From the NCBI GenBank assembly GCA_964486135.1, contig CAZAKT010000019.1:1-34270 (forward strand): 34,270 nucleotides of DNA, read 5' to 3'. Source of the DNA: UBA4923 sp964486135 (lineage in GTDB: Bacteria > Bacillota > Clostridia > Saccharofermentanales > DTU023). Shown one piece after another: positions 8,854-16,385 of this stretch; position 1 is the first letter of the stretch, and each line of letters opens with the position of its first letter. The position numbers and the translations under genes were made by a program. The notes under the pieces were generated by a model that saw only the letters and a program-made list of their open reading frames with translations, searched no databases and was not told the origin of the DNA.

Positions 8854-8872
8854 TCAGGGCCTCTTTCGTCAA
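8843..8872 (-). promoter_or_regulatory. Sigma-A-type promoter for rpoZ inside the end of gmk
   Basis: On the minus strand a TTGACG -35 (8867-8872) and a perfect TATAAT -10 (8843-8848) are separated by 18 bases. The gmk stop codon TAA is part of the -10 box. Transcription would start near 8836, about 60 bases before the rpoZ ATG, within the short hairpin at 8823-8853. Confidence 0.7.
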
Positions 8873-9473
8873 CAAAATTCCGCCGGACACGCCGTTTCTC
8901 AGCGCGGATGATGGCGCTCACATCAGCGGCCGCGTCCGCCACCCTGTCATTGATCACCCAGTAATCGAACTGTCCAAGCTCCATAAGTTCCTTGCGGGCG
9001 GCCCGCAAGCGGCTGTCAATGGCTTCTTCCGTCTCAGTTCCCCGGGCCCGAAGCCGCTCCCTGAGGGCTTCTTCCGAAGGGGCTGTGAGGAAGACGGTGA
9101 CGGCATTGGGAAAGTTTCTCTTGACTTCGATGGCCCCCTTGATGGTCAGGTCCAGCAGGACATCGATCCTGTCCCGGACCAGCCTTTCGATCGGCGCCTT
9201 GGGCGTTCCATAATACTGGCCACAGTAGGTGTCGTATTCCAGGATTTCGCCTTGCCCGATCAGGGCCTCAAAGCGCTCTTTTGTCGTGAAATGGTAGGCG
9301 ACACCGTTTTCCTCACCCTTCCTTGGTTCCCGGGTCGTCATGGATACAGAATGGAAACGGCGGGAGTCTTCCTCCCTCAGCGCGTCAATGACGGTATTCT
9401 TCCCCACACCCGAGGGCCCTGAGATAACGATCAGAAGTCCCTTTTCCTCCAGGCCCTGCTCAAAAGTCGCCAT
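8844..9473 (-). CDS. gmk: Guanylate kinase
   Basis: This enzyme phosphorylates GMP to GDP with ATP. The 209 residues are the normal length. The P-loop GPSGVGKNT is at residues 19-27, and the GMP-binding region MTTREPRKGEENGVAYHF follows near 50. Then come an IEVKRNFPNAVTVFL core segment, a RLRARGTETEEAIDSRL lid, and FDYWVINDRV. The residue between the P-loop Lys and Thr is Asn, where Gly or Ser is usual. ATG 9473 has GAGGGG six bases upstream; the alternative ATG 9491 overlaps the remA stop. The order yicC-remA-gmk-rpoZ is a classical Firmicute arrangement, supporting all four calls. Confidence 0.96.
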   Translation of the reverse strand: MATFEQGLEEKGLLIVISGPSGVGKNTVIDALREEDSRRFHSVSMTTREPRKGEENGVAYHFTTKERFEALIGQGEILEYDTYCGQYYGTPKAPIERLVRDRIDVLLDLTIKGAIEVKRNFPNAVTVFLTAPSEEALRERLRARGTETEEAIDSRLRAARKELMELGQFDYWVINDRVADAAADVSAIIRAEKRRVRRNFVDERGPETL

Positions 9474-9483
9474 GGCTTTCCCC

Positions 9484-9732
9484 TCATTCATCCGCTGATA
9501 CCAAGCCTGTCAGGAGCGATTCCGGCTCGATTGCCGATAAGACCACGTGGTCACTGTCCATAATCAGGACCGAACGCGTCTTCTTGCCGCCCGTCGCGTC
9601 GATGAGCGCGAACCGGTCACGCGCGTCCTGGACCAGGCGCCTGGCCGGCGCTGAATCCGAGGTTACAACGGCAATCAAACGCGGCTGGGCGATGAAATTT
9701 CCGTATCCGATAGAGATCATCTCGTATGCCAT
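9484..9732 (-). CDS. remA: RemA-family (DUF370) DNA-binding regulator
   Basis: This small protein of 82 residues has the family's N-terminal ISIGYGNFIAQPRLIAVV and the SAPARRLVQDARD segment. In Bacillus subtilis RemA is an oligomeric DNA-binding activator of biofilm-matrix and osmoprotection genes, but in most Clostridia its targets are unknown. It lies between yicC (10 bases away) and gmk, its conserved place. The ATG has an AAGGGGA ribosome site. The stop (9484-9486) is only 10 bases before the chosen gmk start, so the two are probably translationally coupled. Confidence 0.93.
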   Translation of the reverse strand: MAYEMISIGYGNFIAQPRLIAVVTSDSAPARRLVQDARDRFALIDATGGKKTRSVLIMDSDHVVLSAIEPESLLTGLVSADE

Positions 9733-9742
9733 GCTTTTCCCC

Positions 9743-10630
9743 TTATTCCAGGTTCTGTACCTGTTCGCGGATTTTTTCGATCAAGGTTTTGGCCTCTACC
9801 ACAGTCTGTGTCAATTCAAGATCATTGGCCTTTGACCCGATGGTATTTATTTCCCGGAAGATCTCCTGGATTAAAAAATCGAGCTGGCGACCGGCCGGAA
9901 GTTCTGAAGACAAGGCCGCCTCCAAGGCATCCAGGTGCGCCGCCAGGCGGGTGGTCTCCTCATCAATGGAAGCCCGGTCCGCAAAGATAGCCGTCTCCGC
10001 GAAGAGTCGCTGGTCACTATACCACTCCGGCCGCTCCTCCTCAAACAATTCCTCTGCCCTGGCCAGGAGTTTCTCCCGGTAGAGGCGGGGAACCTCCGGA
10101 GCCCTTTCGACGATCGTGGCCAGCTGGGCACGGAGTTCCTGACTCTTTTCAAGCAAATCCGCCGCCAGCCGCTTTCCTTCCTCCAAGCGGGTCCCGTTCA
10201 AGGCTTCAAGGGCTGTCCGGACGGCTTGGCTGATAAGCTCCTCCAGAACCGCCTCATCCTCCCCACCTTCAGCCAGGGTAAAAATCCCGGCCTGGGCCGC
10301 CAGGATGGCGCAGGGATCCTGGGCTGGCTTACCGGTGATGGCCGCCAGTGTCTCCAAGGAGGCGGCATAGGCTGCCGCCAGCTCCTGGTCAAGCAACAAT
10401 TCGCGGCCGGGGGCACCGGCTGATTCATCCGTGACCCGGATCTCAACCCGGCCGCGGCCGAGTTCCTCCTGGGCCAAGCCACGCACCAGGGGTTCAAAGG
10501 CAGCCAGCCGTGAGGGCAGGCGGATGGACAGATCCAGGTAGCGATGGTTGACAGAACGGCACTCAGCCCGGATGACCCGTCCTTCCCGGCCCGCCTGGCC
10601 GCTCCCGTAGCCTGTCATACTTTTCGGCAT
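9743..10630 (-). CDS. yicC: YicC/YloC-family endoribonuclease
   Basis: This protein of 295 residues begins with the family signature MPKSMTGYGSG. It has the conserved VRAECRSVNHRYLDLSIRLP segment near residues 20-42 and ends in the C-terminal DUF1732 region with LDFLIQEIFREINTIGSKANDLE, rich in acidic residues that bind metal. Family members are metal-dependent endoribonucleases (E. coli YicC, B. subtilis YloC). The ATG is preceded by GGAGGGGAC. The stop of the phosphoesterase upstream ends one base before this start, so the pair is translationally coupled. The yicC-remA-gmk-rpoZ order is conserved in Firmicutes. Confidence 0.94.
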   Translation of the reverse strand: MPKSMTGYGSGQAGREGRVIRAECRSVNHRYLDLSIRLPSRLAAFEPLVRGLAQEELGRGRVEIRVTDESAGAPGRELLLDQELAAAYAASLETLAAITGKPAQDPCAILAAQAGIFTLAEGGEDEAVLEELISQAVRTALEALNGTRLEEGKRLAADLLEKSQELRAQLATIVERAPEVPRLYREKLLARAEELFEEERPEWYSDQRLFAETAIFADRASIDEETTRLAAHLDALEAALSSELPAGRQLDFLIQEIFREINTIGSKANDLELTQTVVEAKTLIEKIREQVQNLE

Positions 10631-10631
10631 A

Positions 10632-11387
10632 TCAGTCCCCTCCGTCGAAATCCTGCTGGAATTGCCCGTCCTCCCCGATCAGGAGCGGACAAAAGCGCAA
10701 CTGATCGGACGCCACCATTATATAACGGATACCGCCGACAAGCGGCTGACTTTCATAGTAGGGAACCCTGTGATGGATATGTCCGAAAAGGCAGACCTGG
10801 ATGCCAGCTTCCTCCAGCTGTTGGCTCAGGGCCGATGGCTGCCCCTCTTCATCGATCGGCGGGTAGTGGAAGAGGGCGATGGCCGCTTCCTGGCCGCCCC
10901 CTTCCTGCCTCAGCCTGTGGAGGGCCTTAAGGGATAGGCCGAGCCGGATACCCTCCCGCCTGAAGACCTTTTCGTCCTGCTGGCTGTAATCCCCGTCCGT
11001 GGGCAGGAGCCAACCCCTGGTTCCGGCGATCAGGAAGCCCGCCTCCCTGCGAGCATCGTTTCGAAGGAAGTGGAGGCTTTTCAGCCCCTGTTCTTCGCAA
11101 AATTCCTGGATCTTGCGGAGGGTCGACCACCAGTAATCGTGATTGCCCCGGAGGAGGATCTTGCGGCCGGGCAAGTTGTCCAACCAGAAGAGGTCGGGCA
11201 GGGCCTCCTCAAGGGAATTGGCCCAGGAGATGTCGCCAGCAACCAGGACCGTGTCCCCTTCCCCCACCTGGCTTTCCCAGTTGTCCTTGAGCCGCTCCAC
11301 ATGATTCTCCCACCGGGCCCCGAAGATAGCCATGGGCTTGTCGACCGCGCCCGCCAGATGGAGGTCAGCTATGGCGAATAATTTCAC
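10632..11387 (-). CDS. Metallophosphoesterase family protein, soluble type
   Basis: This protein of 251 residues has the complete two-metal set: ADLHL (D8, H10), AGDISW (D52), RGNHDYWW (N82, H83), an FHYPP histidine near 176 and GHIHH near 208. It has no signal peptide or membrane segment, so it is cytoplasmic. The GTG start overlaps the uvrC stop as GTGA, giving tight coupling with uvrC, and the stop comes one base before yicC. This type is common as a hypothetical phosphohydrolase in Clostridia. Its substrate is unknown. The family is certain, the function is not. Confidence 0.85.
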   Translation of the reverse strand: MKLFAIADLHLAGAVDKPMAIFGARWENHVERLKDNWESQVGEGDTVLVAGDISWANSLEEALPDLFWLDNLPGRKILLRGNHDYWWSTLRKIQEFCEEQGLKSLHFLRNDARREAGFLIAGTRGWLLPTDGDYSQQDEKVFRREGIRLGLSLKALHRLRQEGGGQEAAIALFHYPPIDEEGQPSALSQQLEEAGIQVCLFGHIHHRVPYYESQPLVGGIRYIMVASDQLRFCPLLIGEDGQFQQDFDGGD

Positions 11388-13303
11388 GGGGCACCGCCTT
11401 CCGCGCTTTCCTGGTGGAAATGGTCAAAAACCGCCCGAGCCACCTGTTCCGGGATCCCGGGAACGGCCGCCAGCTCCTCGTAGGAGGCTTCCGAGATCTT
11501 CTTGGTGGAAGCAAAGGCCGTCAGGAGTATTTTCCTCCTGGCCGGGCCGACCCCCTTAATGCTTTCCAACTTATACCGGGTCGCCCGCTTATGCCGGCGC
11601 TGTTCATTGTGGCGGAGGGCAAAGCGATGGGCCTCATCCTGGATGGAGGAAAGCAGGTGGAGCAGACCCAGCCTCCGGGCCCTCTCCTCATCCGTCTCGC
11701 CCGCCAGTTCTTCATCCGACAGGGCCGACGGCGATAATTCCACGATAGGACCCCTCGGAAGAACCAGTCCCCGGGTCCGATGCCTGTCATCCTTGACCAG
11801 GCCGGCCAGGGGGATCCCCTCCCTTGCCGCCAGCTCCCGGGCTGCCGAGACCTGACCCCGCCCGCCGTCCACCAGGATGAGGTCGGGCCGGGATCCAAAG
11901 CCACCGTCCTCCAGCCGGGCCAGCCGCCTTTCCAAAAGCTCCCTCAAGGAGAGATAATCGTCAATCCCTTCAAAACCCTTGATGGTGAAATGCCGGTAGG
12001 CGGAACGCTCCGGCCGGCCATGCCGGAAGACCACCATGGAGCCCGACCGGTCCCCCTTGCCCAGATGGGAGATATCGTAAGCCTCCAGGCGGACGGGCGC
12101 TCCGGCCGTCCCTGTCAATTCCCCCAGGTATTGCAAGGTGGCCTCAATGGCCCGGGGGTCGGAGCCCCGGGACAGGGCCCGTCTCTCGAGCGCTTTTTCG
12201 GCATTATAGCGGGCCATGTCGGCCAGGGCCCGTTTCTGACCCCGCCGGGGCCGGATGAGGTCGACCGCCTTGCCCCGCCGGTCACGCAGATAGCGGGTCA
12301 AAAGCTCCTGATCGGAGAGCTCGGCCGGGATGATTATTTCGCGGGGTATCCGGCCAGCCGACCGGTATTGCTCCTGGATGAAGGCGGAGAGATAATCGCC
12401 GTCCTCCCCACCCTGGTCCTGGGCAAAAACATTGACGGAACCGGTTACCCTGCCGTCCCTTATCTCAAGCTTGGTGATGGCGGCCTCCTTGCCATTCCGG
12501 GCCAGGCCCAGGACATCACGCTCGCCCCCCCTCTGGTCGACCACCCGCTGCTCCTCCCGCAGCCGGGTCAGGGCTTGCCACCTCCCCCTCAGCTGGGCCG
12601 CCCGCTCGAAATCCAGCTTTTCCGCCGCCTCTGTCATCTGGCGGTGGAAGTCCTTGATCAGTTCGTCCGTCCTCCCATCCAGGAAGGCCAGCACCTCCTC
12701 CACAATCCCCCGGTAGTCCTCCTTGGAGATCTGCCCGGCGCAGGGGGCCAGGCAACGGCCGATGTGGTAATTGAGGCAGGGTCGCTCCTTGCCTATATCC
12801 CTTGGCAGGTCCCGGTTGCAGTCGCGCAAGGGGAAGACAGCTTCAAGGACCTTCAGGGCCCTGTTGACGTCACCGGCCAGCCAGGGACCGTAGTAGCGGG
12901 CCCCCTCCTCGGCATCGGGACCGACCCGGAAGGCCTTGAGAACCCGGGGAAAATCCTCCTGCAAGGTGACCCGGATGTAGGGATATTCCTTGTCATCCCG
13001 CATGAGGATGTTGTAGGGGGGCTTATGCCTTTTGATCAGGGTCGCCTCCAGGACAAGCGCTTCCAGTTCGTTGGCGCAAAGGATGGTATCGTAGGAGGCT
13101 ATCTTGGCGATCATGGAGGCGATCCGCCGGTCTACGGCCGGTTTGGGGGCAAAGTAGCTCCTCAGCCGCTGGCGGAGTGAATTGGCCTTGCCGACATAGA
13201 GAACAGAACCCGACGCGTCACGCATGAGATAGACGCCGGGTTCTTCAGGTACCAATTCGAGTTGTGCGTTAAAATGATTGCTTTGTTTACTCTGCTTCGT
13301 CAT
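11384..13303 (-). CDS. uvrC: Excinuclease ABC subunit C
   Basis: UvrC makes both incisions in nucleotide excision repair with UvrA and UvrB. The N-terminus carries the GIY-YIG nuclease (GVYLM and YVGKA, about residues 17-95). A UvrB-binding UVR segment follows (DFHRQMTEAAEKLDFERAAQL), then the RNase H-like second nuclease with YDISHLGKGDRSGSMVVF and ILVDGGRGQ. Two helix-hairpin-helix motifs come at the end (SIKGVGPARRK and AVPGIPEQVA). ATG 13303 gives 639 residues; a GTG at 13333 would add ten, and the nearest AGGAG is about 12 bases from the ATG, so the start is uncertain. It follows the HPr-like gene by 55 bases. Confidence 0.97.
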   Translation of the reverse strand: MTKQSKQSNHFNAQLELVPEEPGVYLMRDASGSVLYVGKANSLRQRLRSYFAPKPAVDRRIASMIAKIASYDTILCANELEALVLEATLIKRHKPPYNILMRDDKEYPYIRVTLQEDFPRVLKAFRVGPDAEEGARYYGPWLAGDVNRALKVLEAVFPLRDCNRDLPRDIGKERPCLNYHIGRCLAPCAGQISKEDYRGIVEEVLAFLDGRTDELIKDFHRQMTEAAEKLDFERAAQLRGRWQALTRLREEQRVVDQRGGERDVLGLARNGKEAAITKLEIRDGRVTGSVNVFAQDQGGEDGDYLSAFIQEQYRSAGRIPREIIIPAELSDQELLTRYLRDRRGKAVDLIRPRRGQKRALADMARYNAEKALERRALSRGSDPRAIEATLQYLGELTGTAGAPVRLEAYDISHLGKGDRSGSMVVFRHGRPERSAYRHFTIKGFEGIDDYLSLRELLERRLARLEDGGFGSRPDLILVDGGRGQVSAARELAAREGIPLAGLVKDDRHRTRGLVLPRGPIVELSPSALSDEELAGETDEERARRLGLLHLLSSIQDEAHRFALRHNEQRRHKRATRYKLESIKGVGPARRKILLTAFASTKKISEASYEELAAVPGIPEQVARAVFDHFHQESAEGGAP

Positions 13304-13358
13304 CCGGGAGACAATCTCCTTTCTGACGGCCACTTCGATTCCGCATAAGATCCGGGGC

Positions 13359-13619
13359 CTAGGCCATAACGGGCCCCATGTAGTCCATCAATTCGCTGAT
13401 CGCGCTGCCACTGTCATCACCGTCCGCCGTGATCACAAGATGATCACCGTCGGAGATGCCGAGTGACAGGACACCCAAGAGGCTTTTCGCGTTGGCGCGG
13501 CGTCCGTCTTTCGAAATATAAATGCTGGCGTTGAAACCGGAAGAGATCTGAATCAGCATCGCTACCGCTTTCATTATCGTTTCCTCTTTACAGTGAAAGA
13601 CAACGTTTTCCTTTAACAT
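13359..13619 (-). CDS. HPr/Crh-like protein lacking the phosphorylatable histidine
   Basis: The 86 residues align with HPr without gaps, so B. subtilis numbering applies directly. The GIHARPA active-site segment is replaced, giving Ile at position 15 and Lys at 17, so PTS phosphotransfer through His15 is impossible. The second site is kept: KSLLGVLSLGI with Ser46, the residue HPr kinase phosphorylates. This combination resembles Bacillus Crh (Gln15, Ser46), which works as a CcpA co-repressor rather than in sugar transport. In Clostridia an HPr-like gene often lies near uvrC/hprK/whiA clusters. The ATG has GGAGG six bases upstream and a good promoter stands 50 bases before it. Whether HprK and CcpA act on it cannot be seen here. 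Confidence 0.8.
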   Translation of the reverse strand: MLKENVVFHCKEETIMKAVAMLIQISSGFNASIYISKDGRRANAKSLLGVLSLGISDGDHLVITADGDDSGSAISELMDYMGPVMA

Positions 13620-13670
13620 GGCGATCCTCCAAAAAATGACAGCGCCTGCCAATTCAGTCGGGGTGGCTCC

Positions 13671-13700
13671 AGTATACGGATTGGCCCCCTCGCAAGTCAA
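13671..13700 (-). promoter_or_regulatory. Sigma-A-type promoter for the HPr-like gene and uvrC run
   Basis: On the minus strand TTGACT (13695-13700) and TATACT (13671-13676) are 18 bases apart. Transcription would begin near 13664, about 45 bases before the HPr-like ATG. This is the likely main promoter of the whole HPr-uvrC-yicC-remA-gmk run. Confidence 0.7.
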
Positions 13701-13704
13701 TTAT

Positions 13705-13724
13705 GGATTGAACAAGGTCAATCC
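13705..13724. repeat. 7-bp inverted repeat over the rimI stop codon
   Basis: GGATTGA and TCAATCC are separated by six bases. The dyad contains the rimI stop and ends four bases before the -35 box of the next promoter. No T-run follows, so it may be a weak terminator or a regulator site. Confidence 0.4.
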
Positions 13725-14224
13725 GCCCCACGGGCCTGTTTATTGTCAACTATCCCTAATGAAGCCAGGGTCGCGTCCATAAGTATGGCCGCCTCCCTGC
13801 TGTCCGGGTAGTAAGCCTCCCGCCTTCCGACCTCCTCAAAACCCAACTTCTGATAGAGCTGCCTGGCGGCCTTATTCTCCTCCCGGACCTCCAGCATGAT
13901 CCGGCCTGCCCCGGCTTCCTCCGCCTCCCTGACCAGCTGGGCCAGCAAGAGGGAGGCCAGCCCCTGCCGCCGCTCACCGGGACCGACGGCGATCTTGAGG
14001 ATCTCCAGCTCCCGGCCAAGCAGGCGGGCCAGGACAAGGCCAACCGCCAGCCCTTCGCCCTGGCGGCAGACCACCAGGGCCAGCTTGTCCGGTTTTCCTT
14101 CCAGATAGTCCTGGTAGGCCTCTGCTGACCAGGGCGGAGGGTCGGATAGCCCTTCGATCTCCACCAGCCTGTCAAGGTCGGACAGGACCGCCTTCCGCAC
14201 CCGCCAGCCCGCCTTTTCAGGCAT
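13718..14224 (-). CDS. rimI: Ribosomal protein S18-alanine N-acetyltransferase
   Basis: This GNAT-fold acetyltransferase of 168 residues has the acetyl-CoA loop GERRQGLASLLLAQL and the following LEVREENKAARQLYQKLGF segment, which closely matches RimI. RimI acetylates the N-terminal alanine of ribosomal protein S18. The context supports it: tsaE-tsaB-rimI is a standard Firmicute cluster. The start ATG 14224 overlaps the tsaB stop by eight bases and has a GGGGGGAAG purine run upstream; an upstream start giving 188 residues would lie inside tsaB and lacks support. Single GNAT proteins can have other targets, so the gene name rests partly on context. Confidence 0.88.
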   Translation of the reverse strand: MPEKAGWRVRKAVLSDLDRLVEIEGLSDPPPWSAEAYQDYLEGKPDKLALVVCRQGEGLAVGLVLARLLGRELEILKIAVGPGERRQGLASLLLAQLVREAEEAGAGRIMLEVREENKAARQLYQKLGFEEVGRREAYYPDSREAAILMDATLASLGIVDNKQARGAD

Positions 14225-14924
14225 CTTCTTCCCCCCTGGCCCGTTCGGCGGAGGAGGAAAGGAGGTAGCGGGCCTCCAAATCAAAGGGGTCGGTCGCCTG
14301 CCCTCCCCCCGCCAGATCCTCCAGGGCCAGGCCGATCACCGCGGAGGCCCGGATATAACGGAGGTGGGGCGGGGCGAAGACCAGCTGTGTGGCCAGGAGA
14401 TCCGGGCCCGGATCCGATTCCTGGAGCAGGGGGAGGCCATCCCCTGTCACCAGGACCGGCTCATCCGGCCTGGCGGCAGCCGCCAGGGCCAGGAGGAGGT
14501 CGGGGATGGACCGGGGTCCTTCGCTGATCAGTTCCTCACCTGCCCGGTAGAGGCTGGAATAGACCCGGCCCCCCCGCGCGTCCAGGACAGGCAGGGTCAA
14601 GCCGGGGAAGGGGCCGGCCGATTCCGCCAGGGCCCGCAAGGAAGAGATGCCGACCGTCCTGGCGCCCACCGCGTAGGCCATGGCCTTGACGGAAGCCAGG
14701 CCGATCCGGATGCCGGTAAAGGAGCCGGGCCCGGTCGCCAGAGCGAAGAGGCCGATGTCAGGAAGCTGAAAACCAGTGCGCTGAAGAATCTCCTGGACCA
14801 GGGGCTGGAAGGTTACCGAATGCTGGTAGCCCAGGGCAAGGGAATATTCAGCCAGGATTGTCCTGTCCTTGGCCAGGGCCACAGACAGGGTCTTCCCGGA
14901 CGTATCCATCCCCAGGGTCAGCAT
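14217..14924 (-). CDS. tsaB: tRNA threonylcarbamoyladenosine biosynthesis protein TsaB
   Basis: TsaB is the partner of TsaD and TsaE in making the t6A37 modification on ANN-decoding tRNAs. The 235 residues begin MLTLGMDTSGKTLSVAL, the ASKHA-fold start, followed by YQHSVTFQPLVQEIL and GPGSFTGIRIGLASVKAMA, all diagnostic. It overlaps the tsaE stop by seven bases, and GGAGGGGGACCC precedes the ATG. tsaD is not in the window. Confidence 0.95.
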   Translation of the reverse strand: MLTLGMDTSGKTLSVALAKDRTILAEYSLALGYQHSVTFQPLVQEILQRTGFQLPDIGLFALATGPGSFTGIRIGLASVKAMAYAVGARTVGISSLRALAESAGPFPGLTLPVLDARGGRVYSSLYRAGEELISEGPRSIPDLLLALAAAARPDEPVLVTGDGLPLLQESDPGPDLLATQLVFAPPHLRYIRASAVIGLALEDLAGGGQATDPFDLEARYLLSSSAERARGEEDA

Positions 14925-15391
14925 GGGTCCCCCTCCTCCTGGGCCCGGCCGTCAGGCCAGTGGAGGGTGAAGTGCCTCTCCTCCGGGGCCGACCCGTAGC
15001 TGATGGCGATCTCAATCAGGTCCGGGGGCAGGGCGGCCCGGACCCGATCCCCCCATTCCATGACTGTAATGGCCTGTCCGCCGATATATTCGTCAAGGCC
15101 ATTGGCCAAAAATTCATCCGGTCCCGACAGGCGGTAGACATCAAAATGATGGAGGGGGACGGCCCCGGGTCCGGCCGGCTCATGGATATGCAGGAGGGTG
15201 AAAGTGGGGCTGGTGACCTGGCTCTTGACTGCCAGGCCCTGGGCCAGGCCCCGGACCAGGGTTGTTTTCCCCGCGCCCAGGCTGCCCGTCAGGATCAGGA
15301 CATCGCCCGCCCGTAGGCAGGAGGCCAGCTCCACGCCAAAATCGAAGCTTTCGGAAGGCGATCCGGTCACCCGTGTCTTTTCCGCTGTCAT
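14918..15391 (-). CDS. tsaE: tRNA threonylcarbamoyladenosine biosynthesis ATPase TsaE
   Basis: This P-loop ATPase of 157 residues drives turnover of the TsaBDE complex in t6A synthesis. The Walker A loop GSLGAGKTT is at residues 36-44, followed by LVRGLAQGL, the SPTFTLLHIH segment, and HHFDVYRL and VMEWGDR, all typical of TsaE. ATG 15391 is chosen because AAGGTG lies six bases upstream; GTG 15412 would add seven residues but has no clear ribosome site. It is the first gene of tsaE-tsaB-rimI. A hairpin at 15422-15449 separates it from rpsI, but read-through from the ribosomal genes is possible, since no clear promoter of its own was seen. Confidence 0.94.
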   Translation of the reverse strand: MTAEKTRVTGSPSESFDFGVELASCLRAGDVLILTGSLGAGKTTLVRGLAQGLAVKSQVTSPTFTLLHIHEPAGPGAVPLHHFDVYRLSGPDEFLANGLDEYIGGQAITVMEWGDRVRAALPPDLIEIAISYGSAPEERHFTLHWPDGRAQEEGDPC

Positions 15392-15421
15392 CCTAAGCAC
15401 CTTGTCTTTCACCGGGATGGC

Positions 15422-15449
15422 CAGAGCCCCATCCGTGGATGGGGCTCTG
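15422..15449 (-). terminator. Hairpin after rpsI, possible terminator
   Basis: A perfect 13-bp inverted repeat (CAGAGCCCCATCC / GGATGGGGCTCTG) with a very tight loop lies between rpsI and tsaE. No T-run follows on the gene strand, so it may only weaken transcription or protect the rpsI 3' end. Confidence 0.5.
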
Positions 15450-15471
15450 CTTTGACCTTCCGGTATTCCGC

Positions 15472-15876
15472 TTATCTCTTGGAGAACTGAGAGGCCTTCC
15501 TGGCCTTCTTGAGTCCTGGCTTCTTCCTCTCCTTGATACGCGAATCGCGTGTCAGGAAACCGGCCTTACGAAGCGCCAGCTTATGCTGCTCGGCATCCGC
15601 GTCAACCAGGGCCCGCGCGATCCCATGACGGATGGCGCCGGCCTGGCCGGCGATCCCGCCACCGCGCACATTGACCACGATATCGTAGCGGTCCTGTGTA
15701 CCCGTCTCCACGATCGGCTGGCGGACTATGACCCGCAGGGTCTCCACGGGGAAATAATCCTCAAAGGCTTTCTTATTTACTGTTATCTTGCCTGTTCCGG
15801 GGTAGAGACGGACCCGGGCCACCGCCTGCTTTCTTCTCCCCGTCCCGTAAAAGAATTGTGTCGCCTGCTTAGTCAT
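15472..15876 (-). CDS. rpsI: 30S ribosomal protein S9
   Basis: The 134 residues have the S9 hallmarks: FYGTGRRKQAVARVRL at the start, VRGGGIAGQAGAIRHGIARAL in the middle, and the basic tail ending QFSKR, which reaches the P-site tRNA. It overlaps the rplM stop by eight bases, the usual rplM-rpsI pair. A GGGGGGTGA purine run precedes the start. Confidence 0.98.
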   Translation of the reverse strand: MTKQATQFFYGTGRRKQAVARVRLYPGTGKITVNKKAFEDYFPVETLRVIVRQPIVETGTQDRYDIVVNVRGGGIAGQAGAIRHGIARALVDADAEQHKLALRKAGFLTRDSRIKERKKPGLKKARKASQFSKR

Positions 15877-16324
15877 CTTGTTTCACCCCCCGCTTCGCAT
15901 ATTCGATTTTAACCGGTTGCTGCGCCTGGTGCTTGTGGTCCGGACCAGCGTAAACCTTCAGTTTGCGGAACATGGCGCGGCCGAGTGTATTCTTTGGCAG
16001 CATACCGCGGACCGCTTTTTCCAGCACACGTTCCGGATGCTTTTCCATCATCCGTTCATAGGATACCTCGCGCAGGCCACCCGGGTAGCCTGTATGGCGC
16101 CGGTAGATCTTTTGCTCCTGCTTCTTGCCCGTCAGGACAAGCTTGTCGGCATTCACAACGACGACGAAATCGCCCATATCCATATGGGGCGTATACTCCG
16201 CCTTATTTTTTCCACGAAGGATGCTAGCGATTTCCGTCGCCAGACGGCCCAATACCTGACCTTCCGCATCGATCAGATACCAGTTGCGCTCCACCTCGCT
16301 TGCTTTTGGCATATAGGTTTTCAT
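15869..16324 (-). CDS. rplM: 50S ribosomal protein L13
   Basis: At 151 residues this is slightly longer than the usual 142-148. The N-terminus MKTYMPKASEVERNWYLIDA and the segments GRLATEIASILRGKNK, YTPHMDMGDFVVVVNA and GMLPKNTLGRAMFRKLKVYAG identify L13, an early-assembly 23S rRNA-binding protein. ATG 16324 has AAGGGT five bases upstream; longer starts enter the leader. A good promoter and a short leader with a hairpin precede it. Confidence 0.98.
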   Translation of the reverse strand: MKTYMPKASEVERNWYLIDAEGQVLGRLATEIASILRGKNKAEYTPHMDMGDFVVVVNADKLVLTGKKQEQKIYRRHTGYPGGLREVSYERMMEKHPERVLEKAVRGMLPKNTLGRAMFRKLKVYAGPDHKHQAQQPVKIEYAKRGVKQDD

Positions 16325-16379
16325 ATCAGACCCTTGTCCTCTCAATCCTTGTGCGCCGCAAGGCCTGTCCCGCGGCACG
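16325..16379 (-). promoter_or_regulatory. rplM leader with a 5'-terminal hairpin
   Basis: About 55 bases separate the predicted transcript start and the rplM ATG. A GC-rich hairpin (GTGCCGC against GCGGCGCAC with a two-base bulge, 16351-16378) sits at the very 5' end. L13 leaders that bind the protein and control translation are known in some Firmicutes; membership here is only a suggestion. Confidence 0.4.
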
Positions 16380-16385
16380 AGCACC

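Noticed and set aside
11780..13180. Long + strand open frame of 466 codons opposite uvrC
   Set aside because: It lies entirely inside uvrC, which has all family motifs. The frame is low in recognisable domains and rich in P, G and Q, as expected from the complement of GC-rich coding DNA.
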